From Bacteroidota bacterium (GTDB taxonomy: Bacteria > Bacteroidota > Bacteroidia > Chitinophagales > Chitinophagaceae), in NCBI GenBank assembly GCA_018268105.1, contig JAFDXG010000032.1, forward strand, positions 1 to 64,000: a DNA stretch of 64,000 nucleotides, read 5' to 3'. Of the stretch, positions 38,118 through 47,629 are shown one piece after another. A model generated the notes under the pieces. The model ran no database searches. It was not told the origin of the DNA and was given only the letters and a program-made list of their open reading frames with translations. The position numbers and the translations under genes were made by a program. The first letter of the stretch is position 1; each line of letters starts with the position of its first letter.

Positions 38118-40358
38118 ATGGGGCATTTACCAAAATTAATAGCAGATCTGGCGCTAATATTAGGGGCAGGAACAGTAACTACTTTATTATTCCGGCGACT
38201 TAAACAACCCTTGGTTTTAGGTTATATTATTGCCGGATTTTTGGTTGGTCCTCATATATCTGTATTCCCTACAGTAGCCGATAAAGAAAATATCAAAACA
38301 TTTGCCGAGATGGGCGTTATCTTTTTGCTGTTCAGTCTCGGATTAGAGTTCAGCTTCAAAAAACTTCTTCGTGTAGGCGGGGCAGCATCCATAACAGCTA
38401 CTGTGGAAATTATTGTAATACTGATACTGGGTTATGCTGTAGGCAGATGGATGAACTGGTCTTTTATGGATAGTCTTTTTCTGGGGGGGCTGCTGGCAAG
38501 TTCATCTACCACAATAATCATTCGGGCATTTTCTGAATTGGGGATTAAAAGACAACGATTTGCAGGTATTGTATTTGGTGTACTCATTGTAGAAGATATC
38601 GTGGTCATATTATTGATGGTATTGCTATCCACTATGGCCGTTACCCAACAATTTAACGGAACGGAGATGATATATTCTGTACTGAAATTATTGTTTTTTT
38701 TAACGGTATGGTTTCTAGCGGGTATATTTCTGTTACCGAGTTTTTTAAGACGATCGAGTAAGATTCTTGATGAAGAAACGCTGCTGATACTTTCCATTGG
38801 GCTTTGTCTTGGTATGGTGGTACTGGCTACAGAAATTGGATTTTCGGCAGAGCTTGGGGCATTTGTAATGGGTTCAATACTGGCGGAAACAACTTCGGCA
38901 GAAAAAATTGAACATATCCTAAAACCTGTGAAGGATCTTTTTGGCGCAGTGTTCTTCGTATCTATAGGGATGATGATAGACCCTGCTGCCATTTTTGAAC
39001 ACCGGATGGCTATTCTCTGGGTAACTCTGATCACTATATTTGGAAAACTTTTTGCCACAACATTAGGTGCATTATTGTCGGGTCAACCCCTAAAACAATC
39101 TATACAGGTGGGGATGAGTATGGCACAAATCGGTGAATTTGCTTTTATCGTGGCCACATTGGGTATAACACTTAAAGTAACCAGCGACTTCCTGTTCCCG
39201 GTAGCTGTAGGCGCTTCGGCCATCACTACTTTCACAACACCCTATTTTATTAAATATTCTGAATCTGTTTATAATTTAATCAGTCGTTTTATACCACCCC
39301 GGTTATTAAATATGCTTAACAGATATTCTGCCGGCGCTCAGAATATACAGGCAGAAAGTGAATGGAAAATTGTACTTAAATCTTATGCTATGATTATAGG
39401 TACCAATGCTTTTATTATTATTGCCTTGGTGCTTGCTTCTTTTACATTTTTATATCCTTTTTTTCATGAAAAATTTGATAACCTTGCTTTGGCTAACATC
39501 CTTTTTCTTATAGTAACTTTTGCTGTTATCTCGCCCTTTATGTGGGCGTTGATGGCCCGTAAACCTAATAATTCCGCATACAAAACATTGTGGCTCGACA
39601 AGAAATATAATCATGGTCCTTTGTTGGTACTTGAAATAAGCAGGGTACTTGTAGCGGTATTGCTGGTGGGGTTACTTGTTGACCGGATGTATTCCGGAAG
39701 GGTAGCATTCCTGGTAATAGTTCCGGTAGCATTGATCGTAATGTTTATTTTTTCAAAAAAAATTCAAAAATTTTACAACCGTATTCATACGCGATTTCTT
39801 GACAATCTGAATGAACGTGAAATAGAAGCCACCACTGTAAAAGGGGATCCCAATGCTGCTCTCTCACCATGGGATGCCCACCTTGCAGATTTTGAAGTGA
39901 GTCCCAATGCAACCTTTATAGGACTGCCATTAGTTGATCTGGCCTGGCGCGAACAATATGGTATCAATATCGCTTATATCAAAAGAGGAGAAAGGATGAT
40001 TTATGCCCCCTCAGCAAAGGAACGACTGTATCCAATGGATGAACTTGGTGTTATAGGCACGGATGAACAATTACAAGCCTTCAAACCGATTATTGATTAC
40101 AAAATCAATGAGGAGGATGAAAATGCAGATAAAGATAATATTGCCTTGCAGAAAATTGTAGTAGATGAGCACACGCTTTTGAAAGGATTGACAATTCGCG
40201 AATCGGGCATCCGTGAAAAAACAAGCGGGCTTGTAGTTGGTATTGAACGCGATGGACAGCGTATACTCAATCCCGAATCACATACTGTACTGCAATGGAA
40301 CGATATTGTTTGGATTGTAGGCGACAGGAAAAAAATACTGGAATTGGTGAAAGATTAG
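38118..40358 (+). CDS. Kef-type K+/H+ antiporter with two TrkA-C domains
   Basis: A 746-residue CPA2 family antiporter. Residues 1 to about 390 form the 12-13 helix exchanger core (VIFLLFSLGLEFSFKKL, then STTIIIRAFSELG). A second membrane stretch follows (about 415-545). The tail holds two TrkA-C-like regulatory domains (about 570-655 and 665-746, ending DIVWIVGDRKKILELVKD). It should exchange K+ or Na+ for H+ at the inner membrane. It lacks the NAD-binding TrkA-N domain of KefB/C, so glutathione-type gating is not expected. Confidence 0.87.
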   Translation: MGHLPKLIADLALILGAGTVTTLLFRRLKQPLVLGYIIAGFLVGPHISVFPTVADKENIKTFAEMGVIFLLFSLGLEFSFKKLLRVGGAASITATVEIIVILILGYAVGRWMNWSFMDSLFLGGLLASSSTTIIIRAFSELGIKRQRFAGIVFGVLIVEDIVVILLMVLLSTMAVTQQFNGTEMIYSVLKLLFFLTVWFLAGIFLLPSFLRRSSKILDEETLLILSIGLCLGMVVLATEIGFSAELGAFVMGSILAETTSAEKIEHILKPVKDLFGAVFFVSIGMMIDPAAIFEHRMAILWVTLITIFGKLFATTLGALLSGQPLKQSIQVGMSMAQIGEFAFIVATLGITLKVTSDFLFPVAVGASAITTFTTPYFIKYSESVYNLISRFIPPRLLNMLNRYSAGAQNIQAESEWKIVLKSYAMIIGTNAFIIIALVLASFTFLYPFFHEKFDNLALANILFLIVTFAVISPFMWALMARKPNNSAYKTLWLDKKYNHGPLLVLEISRVLVAVLLVGLLVDRMYSGRVAFLVIVPVALIVMFIFSKKIQKFYNRIHTRFLDNLNEREIEATTVKGDPNAALSPWDAHLADFEVSPNATFIGLPLVDLAWREQYGINIAYIKRGERMIYAPSAKERLYPMDELGVIGTDEQLQAFKPIIDYKINEEDENADKDNIALQKIVVDEHTLLKGLTIRESGIREKTSGLVVGIERDGQRILNPESHTVLQWNDIVWIVGDRKKILELVKD

Positions 40359-40437
40359 GTATGAATATGGGGTGTGAAACATAGGGAGTAAGGTCTAAGG
40401 TGTGTTATCCCAAACTATAAACCAAAAACTACTTCCC

Positions 40438-41688
40438 TCAATATTCCAGTTTTCGCAATTGCGGCGACTTAACCCAGGTTGTTAATGCCACTACAAGCGT
40501 CATACAACCTCCAAAGACTACCGAAGGGACAACTCCCATTAACTTAGCCATAAGACCGCTTTCAAATTGCCCAAGCTCATTGCTTGAGTTTACAAACATA
40601 CTGTTTACACTTAATACCCTTCCTTTCATTTCATCCGGAGTTTTCAATTGCATAATGGTTCCTCTTATCACCACACTGATACCATCTAATATTCCGCTAA
40701 GCATCAATGCAAAAAAAGACAACAGGTAAGATTTTGAAAAGGCAAAAACAATGATACAAATCCCAAAACCAGATACAGCAATTATCAGCCTGCGACCCTG
40801 GTTCTTTTGCATAGGAAAGATAGTCAGCAACAATACACTGCAAATTGAGCCGATATCCGCAGCACCGTTAAGAATACCAAATCCTTCAGGGCCTACTTTT
40901 AATATATCACTTGCATACACCGGTATCATAGCTACAGCTCCACCAAAAAAAACAGCAAACATATCAAGTGTTATCGCACCCAGCAGATCCCTGGTTTTGA
41001 AAACAAAATTGATCCCTTCTTTCACACTGTCCCAGGTCTTCTTCTCAATATCATGAGCAATGGGGTGATGGCGGTGCAGCCGGGTAAGTAATATCCATCC
41101 GGCAAATATTCCACCGCATATAATCAGCAATGTTCCCGGTATATCAAATATTGCAATACAAAAGCCCCCGAATGCATGTCCTGTTACTGAAGCTATGAGC
41201 CATGCTCCCTGGTTCCAGGTGGTTGCATTTTGCAATGCATGTCGTGGCACAATTAATGCCAGGATTACATTAAATGTTGGACCCGCAAATGCACGAACAA
41301 TACCTGTACAAAAAATTACAGCGTAAATGCAAATGGCTACCCAATGTTTTGTAAGATGAGCTCCGGTAGACCGTGTAGAAAGAAAAAACAAAATACCGGC
41401 CGCACAAAAATATAGTAATACTCCCGAAAGCAGCAGCTTTCTTTTTTCGCTGATATCTATAAAATGACCGGCATATAACGCAAGTGTTAGCGCCGGTATT
41501 ACTTCCGATAAACCTATCAGACCGATAGCAAAGGGAATACTGGTAAGTTTATAAATCCACCATCCCACCAGTGTGCTCATCATCCGCAAGGACATAATGA
41601 ATAAAAAACGCCCCATCAGCAGGAACCTGAATTCCGGAATTCTCACTGATTCAAGCGGGTCGTTGTTTTTAGATGATGGAATACTCAT
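40438..41688 (-). CDS. MFS transporter (EntS-like MFS_3 family)
   Basis: A 416-residue protein with 12 predicted helices. It resembles the MFS_3/EntS group of small-molecule exporters (FLLMGRFLFIMSLRMMSTLV at the N-terminus, DEMKGRVLSVNSM in the second half). The substrate is unknown. It follows the deoxynucleoside kinase by 11 bases on the same strand, so the two are likely co-transcribed, though a functional link is not obvious. It is convergent with the Kef gene, with about 80 bases between. Confidence 0.83.
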   Translation of the reverse strand: MSIPSSKNNDPLESVRIPEFRFLLMGRFLFIMSLRMMSTLVGWWIYKLTSIPFAIGLIGLSEVIPALTLALYAGHFIDISEKRKLLLSGVLLYFCAAGILFFLSTRSTGAHLTKHWVAICIYAVIFCTGIVRAFAGPTFNVILALIVPRHALQNATTWNQGAWLIASVTGHAFGGFCIAIFDIPGTLLIICGGIFAGWILLTRLHRHHPIAHDIEKKTWDSVKEGINFVFKTRDLLGAITLDMFAVFFGGAVAMIPVYASDILKVGPEGFGILNGAADIGSICSVLLLTIFPMQKNQGRRLIIAVSGFGICIIVFAFSKSYLLSFFALMLSGILDGISVVIRGTIMQLKTPDEMKGRVLSVNSMFVNSSNELGQFESGLMAKLMGVVPSVVFGGCMTLVVALTTWVKSPQLRKLEY

Positions 41689-41699
41689 GGTTTATAAAA

Positions 41700-42332
41700 T
41701 CAGGGCAATGTAATTAAATGTTGCCCGGCATCATACTCTTTCTCCAATGCATCTGTTATTATTTTAAAATGCTGTTCATTTCCTAAGAAATCAGCATTGG
41801 AGACATCAACAAACAGGGTTTTAATATTGTGTTGTTTAATATAATGTATATAGGTTTGCTGAATATTGAACAAATAAGAATCTGGAATAGATTGTTCATA
41901 AGCCCTTCCTCGTTTGCGTATACTCGCCTGCAATTTATTCACAGGGGCATGCAGGTATATGACAATATCGGGATGCATAAGCTGCTGGTGTATGATATCA
42001 AAAAGGCGTTGATACAACAAAAACTCTTCCGCAGGAAGATTCACCTTGGCAAAGAGCAGACATTTTGTAAAAAGATAATCGGATATGGTAGTATGCTGAA
42101 AAAGATCCTTTGTATGCAGAAGTTCTTTTAGTTGCTTATAGCGTTCCGCCATAAAAAACAATTCAAGCGGAAAGGCGTTTTGCTGCGGGTTTTCATAAAA
42201 TTTTGCAAGGAACGGATTATCTGCAAACTGTTCAAGAATAAGCCTTGCATTATAATGTTTACTTAGCAAATGCGCCAATGTTGTTTTCCCTGCACCTATA
42301 TTCCCTTCTATAGTAACAAAATGATAGTTCAT
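41700..42332 (-). CDS. Deoxynucleoside kinase family protein
   Basis: A 210-residue P-loop kinase. Walker A GNIGAGKTT lies at about residues 10-18 from ATG 42332. The lid arginines are in ASIRKRGRAYEQ, and the DYLFTKCLLFA block follows the family pattern. It phosphorylates deoxynucleosides for salvage. I chose ATG at 42332 because the upstream TTG codon lies inside the -7 element. It sits between folK and an MFS gene on the same strand. Confidence 0.87.
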   Translation of the reverse strand: MNYHFVTIEGNIGAGKTTLAHLLSKHYNARLILEQFADNPFLAKFYENPQQNAFPLELFFMAERYKQLKELLHTKDLFQHTTISDYLFTKCLLFAKVNLPAEEFLLYQRLFDIIHQQLMHPDIVIYLHAPVNKLQASIRKRGRAYEQSIPDSYLFNIQQTYIHYIKQHNIKTLFVDVSNADFLGNEQHFKIITDALEKEYDAGQHLITLP

Positions 42333-42341
42333 ATTGATTGC

Positions 42342-42349
42342 CAAACTTA
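42342..42349 (-). promoter_or_regulatory. -7 promoter element of the deoxynucleoside kinase gene
   Basis: On the minus strand TAAGTTTG matches TAnnTTTG nine bases before the ATG at 42332. This implies a leader of only a few bases and rules out the longer reading frame start. Confidence 0.55.
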
Positions 42350-42384
42350 ATCAACCTTTCAACACAAATGATGACCGTTGAAAA

Positions 42385-42870
42385 CTAATTTTCCAGTTTT
42401 TTTACAGGGAGTACATCTTGACAACTGAACAGTAACTCGCTGATAGTTTTTTGTAATACGGGATGTACATTCACCCCAGCAATATCTGCAAGCGGGGTAA
42501 GTGCAAATCTTCTGAAAGCCAGTTGGGGATGGGGAATAACTAATCCTGGTTTGTGTATGATATCATTATTGAACAACAGGATATCTATATCAATAATACG
42601 GGGTCCAAATTTTTCCTGGCGGTACCGTCCCATTTTTTCCTCAATAGATAATGCCTTATACAGCACTTCATCGGCAGAAAGCCTGGTCATCACTTCAAGG
42701 GACTGATTTAAAAATGGAGATTGATCCGTTTTCCCCCAGGCGGCAGTTTCATATATTTCCGAAGAGGCAGATACCAATCCTATATCATTTTTTATAAAAT
42801 CTGACGCAACATCCAGCATTGCCTTCCTGTCTCCTATATTGCCCCCTGTCAGTAAATAAACCTTGTTCAT
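42385..42870 (-). CDS. folK: 2-amino-4-hydroxy-6-hydroxymethyldihydropteridine pyrophosphokinase
   Basis: A 161-residue HPPK. Family motifs are visible: LLTGGNIGDRKAMLD at the N-terminus, the GPRIIDIDILLFN block with the two metal-binding aspartates, and IPHPQLAFRRFAL. It transfers pyrophosphate from ATP to the pterin in folate synthesis. It is divergent from sppA, with 62 bases between the start codons. Confidence 0.94.
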   Translation of the reverse strand: MNKVYLLTGGNIGDRKAMLDVASDFIKNDIGLVSASSEIYETAAWGKTDQSPFLNQSLEVMTRLSADEVLYKALSIEEKMGRYRQEKFGPRIIDIDILLFNNDIIHKPGLVIPHPQLAFRRFALTPLADIAGVNVHPVLQKTISELLFSCQDVLPVKKLEN

Positions 42871-42932
42871 TTAATAGAATATCAATTGCCTGCCCAAATA
42901 TCTTTATTTTTACCAGAATAAAATTTTAAGTC

Positions 42933-44690
42933 GTGAGGAGTTTTTTAAAGTTTTTTCTGGCTGCATTGTTGGCGATTATTGTTTTCACCGGATTATGCTT
43001 TGTCGCTTTACTGATTTTTGTAACAGCTTTGTCGGGCAGCGACAAAGTGAATATTGAACCAAAGTCAGTACTGTTGCTTGACCTGTCGCAACCTTTCAGT
43101 GACCGCAGGCAGGACAATACAATTTCCAGGCTGAGTGGGGATGCCAGCTTCGAAACAGTTCCCTTATACGATGTCATCCGGCTTATACATTATGCAAAAA
43201 CTGACTCTTCCATACGTGCTATATATATAAAAAGCAATGAAAATGCCAATGGATTTGCTGCCAGTGAAGAATTGCGCAATGCATTGATCGATTTCAGGCA
43301 AAGCAAAAAATTTGTAATCGCTTATGGAGAAACCATCATGCAAAAAGCATATTATGTTGCCAATACAGCAGAAAAAATATATTGTAATCCCGAAGGGGAA
43401 TTTGAGTGGAAGGGGTTTGCTTCACAAATGTTTTTTATAAAAAATGCACTGAAAAAACTGGAAATAGAGCCACAGATATTTTATGATGGTAAATTCAAAA
43501 GCGCCACCGAACCTTTAAGAGAAGAAAAAATGACAGATGCCAACAGGCTGCAAACTCAGGTGTGGCTCGGCGATTTGTATAATACCCTGTTGCTCTCCAC
43601 TTCTGCTGAGCGTGATATTGATACCGCAGTATTGCATCAGTATGCAAATGCTTTTGCCATCAGGCGGCCGGCAGATGCAGAAAAATTTAAATTAATAGAC
43701 GGCATAAAATATGATGATGAAGTGAAAGCTGAGCTTAGGCAGAGAATCGGAATCGCCAAAGACGAGGAGATAAGGTTTGTTCCGGTATCTGTTTATGCCG
43801 AAGCAGTTAATCTTAAAAAATACAGCAGCAACAGGATTGCGGTAATCTATGCGGAGGGCGAAATAGTAGGAGGGAAGGGCAGCGAAAAACAAGTAGGGGG
43901 CGATGAATACCGGAATTTGTTTGCCAAAGCAAGGAGAGATAAAAATATTAAGGCTATTGTATTAAGAGTGAATTCGCCCGGAGGAAGTGCCCTGGCAAGT
44001 GATGTAATTTGGCGCGAAACCCAACTTGCAAGAAGTGAAGGGAAGCCTGTAATAGTTTCGATGGGTGACCTTGCCGCATCGGGTGGGTACTATATATCCA
44101 GTGGGGCAGATAGTATTTTTGCACAACCCAATACCATTACCGGTTCGATAGGAGTCTTTGGAATTATTCCCGACTTTAGTGCTTTTTTAAAAAATAAACT
44201 GGGTGTTACTTTTGATGCAGTGAAAACTTCTACCCATGCAGATATAGGTAGTATCAGCCGGCCGCTTACACCTGCTGAAAAACAAATCATTCAGGAAGAA
44301 GTAGACACGGTTTATCATACATTCAAGAGCCGGGTATCTGAGGGGCGCAAAAAAGATCCTGCATATATTGACAGTATCGCACAGGGCAGAGTATGGACAG
44401 GGGAAAGGGCATTGCAGATTGGCCTGGTTGACCGGCTTGGTGGTTTGGAAGATGCTATTTCCTGCGCTGCCCGTATGGCAAAACTGAAAGATTTCAGTAT
44501 TAGAGAATATCCAGAGCCAAAATCAATATGGGATTTATTGAAAAGTGGTTATAGTAAAACTGTAAAAACAAAATCTATAAAGGAAGAATTAGGGGAACAG
44601 GAGTACCAGATTTATATGCAGGTAAAACGTATTAAAGAAATTACAGGTACTATACAGGCAAGAATGCCTTATGACATACGCATTAACTAA
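42933..44690 (+). CDS. sppA: Signal peptide peptidase SppA, 67K type
   Basis: A 585-residue long-form SppA with an N-terminal membrane anchor (about 6-30) and two tandem S49 domains. The catalytic serine is in MGDLAASGGYYISSGAD in the C-terminal domain. The catalytic lysine should be in FYDGKFKSATEPLRE in the N-terminal domain, as in E. coli SppA. It digests cleaved signal peptides at the inner membrane. The apparent start is GTG at 42933, since no ATG in frame precedes the anchor. Confidence 0.92.
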   Translation: MRSFLKFFLAALLAIIVFTGLCFVALLIFVTALSGSDKVNIEPKSVLLLDLSQPFSDRRQDNTISRLSGDASFETVPLYDVIRLIHYAKTDSSIRAIYIKSNENANGFAASEELRNALIDFRQSKKFVIAYGETIMQKAYYVANTAEKIYCNPEGEFEWKGFASQMFFIKNALKKLEIEPQIFYDGKFKSATEPLREEKMTDANRLQTQVWLGDLYNTLLLSTSAERDIDTAVLHQYANAFAIRRPADAEKFKLIDGIKYDDEVKAELRQRIGIAKDEEIRFVPVSVYAEAVNLKKYSSNRIAVIYAEGEIVGGKGSEKQVGGDEYRNLFAKARRDKNIKAIVLRVNSPGGSALASDVIWRETQLARSEGKPVIVSMGDLAASGGYYISSGADSIFAQPNTITGSIGVFGIIPDFSAFLKNKLGVTFDAVKTSTHADIGSISRPLTPAEKQIIQEEVDTVYHTFKSRVSEGRKKDPAYIDSIAQGRVWTGERALQIGLVDRLGGLEDAISCAARMAKLKDFSIREYPEPKSIWDLLKSGYSKTVKTKSIKEELGEQEYQIYMQVKRIKEITGTIQARMPYDIRIN

Positions 44691-44745
44691 TGGTTTACAC
44701 TTTGAAGCTGTTATCTTTACTGCATCATCAGAATTAATATAATAC

Positions 44746-45855
44746 ATGCCAAAATCCTATAGCCAGTTAAAAGCCATGCTAGCAGTAACCCGGGCGAGTC
44801 TTATAGCAATTTTTCGCAGCCCTTCAGCCGTGGCGTTCAGCTTTGCATTTCCGTTGATATTTATACTTGTATTCGGGTTTCTTGGAGGGACAGGCAATAT
44901 ATCTCTTCGGGCTTCATTTGACAGTACTACCGATACCACAACCTATCTATACAAAGCTATTAGTCATATCCCGGGCATACATATTATTCAAAAAAGTGAA
45001 GAAGAAATAAATGAAGATTTAGAAAAAGGACGGATGACTGCTGTCATTTCTATAAAAAAAAATACCGAAACTGCATCGCCAGCATATTTTATCAACCTTA
45101 AAAGCTCTGATGCCGTTAATCCGCAAAATATACAGGTATTGCGGTCTATACTAACATCCATTATTGATAAAATGGATAAGAAACTATACCCTAATACACC
45201 TACAATAGCTGCCATCAACAATAATATTGAAAAAATCCCAGGGCGGATATACAGAACAATCGATTTTATATTGCCGGGACAGCTTGGATTTTCACTGCTC
45301 AGCGCCGGAGTTTTTGGTGTTGCTTTTTTATTCTTCAGTCTCAGGCAAACCCTTGTACTGAAGCGCTTTTTTGCAACGCCTATCACCCGCACATATATCG
45401 TATTGGGTGAAGGGCTAAGTCGTGTGATATTCCAGTTGTTTACGGCTATTATAATACTGGTGGTAGGTTATTATTTTTTTCATTTTACCCTTGTTCATGG
45501 GTTTCTTACGTTTATCGAATTGCTCGTATTGAGTTTTTTGGGATTGCTTGTATTTATGTCCTTCGGTTTTGTTGTGAGCGGTGTTGCCAGAAATGAAAGC
45601 GCTATTCCGGCTTTGGCTAATATTGTTACATTACCACAGTTCCTCCTTACCGGTACATTCTTTCCTATTGACAATTTTCCAGACTGGTTGCAACCCCTGT
45701 GCAAAATTCTACCATTGACCCACCTCAACGATGCAATGCGCAATATAGCATTTGAAGGTGCACATCTTACAGACTGCTGGAAACAATTAGGAATCCTTGG
45801 CATTTGGGCTGTTGTAGGCTACACGCTGGCAATAAAAGTTTTTAAATGGGAGTAG
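44746..45855 (+). CDS. ABC-2 type transporter permease without adjacent ATPase
   Basis: A 369-residue membrane protein of the ABC2_membrane_3 type. It has one helix near residue 30, a long periplasmic domain (about 55-180), then five helices with the family motif VVSGVARNESAIPALANI and FLLTGTFFPIDNFP. It would form the channel of an exporter (lipid, drug or antibiotic type). The partner ATPase is not next to it, which is unusual. The 55-base gap from sppA suggests it may be read from the sppA transcript. Confidence 0.85.
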   Translation: MPKSYSQLKAMLAVTRASLIAIFRSPSAVAFSFAFPLIFILVFGFLGGTGNISLRASFDSTTDTTTYLYKAISHIPGIHIIQKSEEEINEDLEKGRMTAVISIKKNTETASPAYFINLKSSDAVNPQNIQVLRSILTSIIDKMDKKLYPNTPTIAAINNNIEKIPGRIYRTIDFILPGQLGFSLLSAGVFGVAFLFFSLRQTLVLKRFFATPITRTYIVLGEGLSRVIFQLFTAIIILVVGYYFFHFTLVHGFLTFIELLVLSFLGLLVFMSFGFVVSGVARNESAIPALANIVTLPQFLLTGTFFPIDNFPDWLQPLCKILPLTHLNDAMRNIAFEGAHLTDCWKQLGILGIWAVVGYTLAIKVFKWE

Positions 45856-45857
45856 TG

Positions 45858-45865
45858 TATCTTTG
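45858..45865 (+). promoter_or_regulatory. -7 promoter element before the SRPBCC gene
   Basis: TATCTTTG matches TAnnTTTG 39 bases before the ATG at 45905, giving a predicted leader of about 35 bases. It probably drives both the SRPBCC gene and the overlapping duplicated-domain gene. Confidence 0.55.
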
Positions 45866-45904
45866 CGGGGTTTATTTATCAATATTTAACCCGGTTGAGA
45901 TATT

Positions 45905-46528
45905 ATGCGATTTTTGAAACAGGCACTTATTGGCATCACGGCATTCAGTATTCTTTTGTTCCTTCTTTCATTATTACTTTCTCCCAGCATAAACGTTTCC
46001 AAATCTGTTTTGCTTAGTGCGTCCAAAGAAGAGATAGTAGCTCACCTGATGGACATAAAAGATTGGAAGAACTGGAACCCCTTATTACAGGATAGCAGTT
46101 TATCATACAATTTTCCTTCCTCAACACTGGTGAAATGGGAAACTGCAAAGGGAAAAACAAATGCTATTGAGTTAAAACAGTATGCACCCGATAGTATAAG
46201 GATGAGCGTTTCTAGCAACAATATTCCATCATTTAATTCGGGCTTTACAGTAGTCTCCAATTCCGATGGCGCTCCCATTGTAAAATTAGAGTGGTGGATC
46301 AGCGAGGAACTGAAATGGTATCCCTGGGAAAAATTTTATGGTTTATTTTCTGAGAGCTTTAGAGAATCTTATTTAGAAAACACCCTCCAAGCTTTTAAAC
46401 GTTATATCGAATCCAATTCGGTTTCTCAGTTTAAGGGCAGACGCATGGATTTTAATAATGCTTTACTGATCAAACCGATAGATTCTTTGCCAACATTCAA
46501 GTCACGCTATGCCGACATCAAAAATTGA
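45905..46528 (+). CDS. Membrane-anchored SRPBCC (polyketide cyclase-like) protein
   Basis: A 207-residue protein with one N-terminal hydrophobic helix (about 8-27) and an SRPBCC/START-fold domain (about 30-180; SKEEIVAHLMDIKDWKNWNP, LEWWISEELKWYPWEK). Such domains bind small hydrophobic ligands, and no catalytic role can be seen. The anchor suggests the domain sits in the periplasm. Its last 20 bases overlap the next gene, which indicates translational coupling. Confidence 0.75.
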   Translation: MRFLKQALIGITAFSILLFLLSLLLSPSINVSKSVLLSASKEEIVAHLMDIKDWKNWNPLLQDSSLSYNFPSSTLVKWETAKGKTNAIELKQYAPDSIRMSVSSNNIPSFNSGFTVVSNSDGAPIVKLEWWISEELKWYPWEKFYGLFSESFRESYLENTLQAFKRYIESNSVSQFKGRRMDFNNALLIKPIDSLPTFKSRYADIKN

Positions 46529-47501
46529 AGAACAACTTTACTCCATTTCAAAATTGCTTCGCGATAAAAGTTTTGCCCTTTCAATGGCACAACATCTCGA
46601 AGCCGCTTACTATACTTCAATAGGAGAGGACACACCTGCATTTTTGAAGGAAAGTGATAATGGGCGTTTTACGATATATCGTTTTACAGACGAAAAGATT
46701 GCCGTGAGTATCGCCGCATTTTATGCGCTTGAGTGTGCTATCGGGCAGTTGATGTACAGCAAGGGTGGAAATCCATTTGACTGGCTGATTAAAATATCAG
46801 ATCGAACCACAGATGCAGCAGACAGGTTGGTGCTGCACAGTTTTGCCAATGCAGCCTGGAAAGCAGGACAACCCTTCAGAGGGCTTGATCGCATTTCAAG
46901 GGATAATTTTGCTTCAGCATATTTTTTACCGGAAGAAGAAATTAAAAAAAATATGGACCAGATATATGCTGCAGCCCTATATCTGAAAAAAGAGATACAG
47001 GATATTGGCGATTGCAGCATAGACGTTCAGTTAGAAAAAATAAGCCAGTTATTGCAAAGCGAATCGTTTGCTCTGGGGATTGCTCAATATTTAGAGGAAG
47101 CATACTACAAAGATACACACCAGTTTGCACCGGCTTTTTTGCAAAAAGGAGAAGATACTGCTGAGATAAAACGGTTCATGAAAGACTACAAGATCGCAAT
47201 TAACATAGCCGGTTTTTATGCACTGGAATCCGGGCTGAGTTATCTTGCTATTTCTCAACATAGCCTCCCTTCAGAAATTATATTTTCTATCATTACAGAT
47301 AGTATTGACGTAAAAGATAAGCAATTGTTTGAACGGTTAGCCAACCTAACCTGGAAAGCAGCGCAACCGTTCAGAGGATTACAAAGGATTACAAGAGCAA
47401 TATTTACACCATTTGACCTGTTGCCACAAAATGAAAAAAATAAGGATTGGGTTCAGATAAAGGCCGCGGCAAAAAAATTACAGCAAACTTTGCAGCTTTA
47501 A
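46509..47501 (+). CDS. Unknown protein made of two tandem copies of one domain
   Basis: A 330-residue soluble, helix-rich protein. Residues about 6-160 and 173-328 are clear duplicates: FALSMAQHLEAAYY repeats as FALGIAQYLEEAYY, IAAFYALE as IAGFYALE, and ANAAWKAGQPFRGLDRISR as ANLTWKAAQPFRGLQRITR. The best-kept block, WKAxQPFRGLxRIxR, may be a binding site. I know no family name. It overlaps the SRPBCC gene by 20 bases and precedes the TIR gene by 128 bases on the same strand. Confidence 0.75.
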   Translation: MPTSKIEEQLYSISKLLRDKSFALSMAQHLEAAYYTSIGEDTPAFLKESDNGRFTIYRFTDEKIAVSIAAFYALECAIGQLMYSKGGNPFDWLIKISDRTTDAADRLVLHSFANAAWKAGQPFRGLDRISRDNFASAYFLPEEEIKKNMDQIYAAALYLKKEIQDIGDCSIDVQLEKISQLLQSESFALGIAQYLEEAYYKDTHQFAPAFLQKGEDTAEIKRFMKDYKIAINIAGFYALESGLSYLAISQHSLPSEIIFSIITDSIDVKDKQLFERLANLTWKAAQPFRGLQRITRAIFTPFDLLPQNEKNKDWVQIKAAAKKLQQTLQL

Positions 47502-47590
47502 TTATTTCATTTCCTCCAACTTTTGTATCTTCATCAGGTCTACAACGACAAGAACACAGACCAACGAGGTAACTTCATGGATGCCTAAGG

Positions 47591-47602
47591 TTAACATGTT
47601 AA
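47591..47602. promoter_or_regulatory. Perfect 12-bp palindrome upstream of the TIR gene
   Basis: TTAACATGTTAA is its own complement and ends 27 bases before the TIR gene ATG. It is a possible operator. It could also arise by chance in AT-rich DNA. Confidence 0.3.
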
Positions 47603-47629
47603 GAGGGCAGCTTCAACAAGCCTGATTTT

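Noticed and set aside
38432-39058. 208-codon minus-strand frame inside the Kef gene
   Set aside because: It is a shadow of the well-supported Kef reading frame, with Ser/Ile/Asn-rich composition typical of antisense frames.
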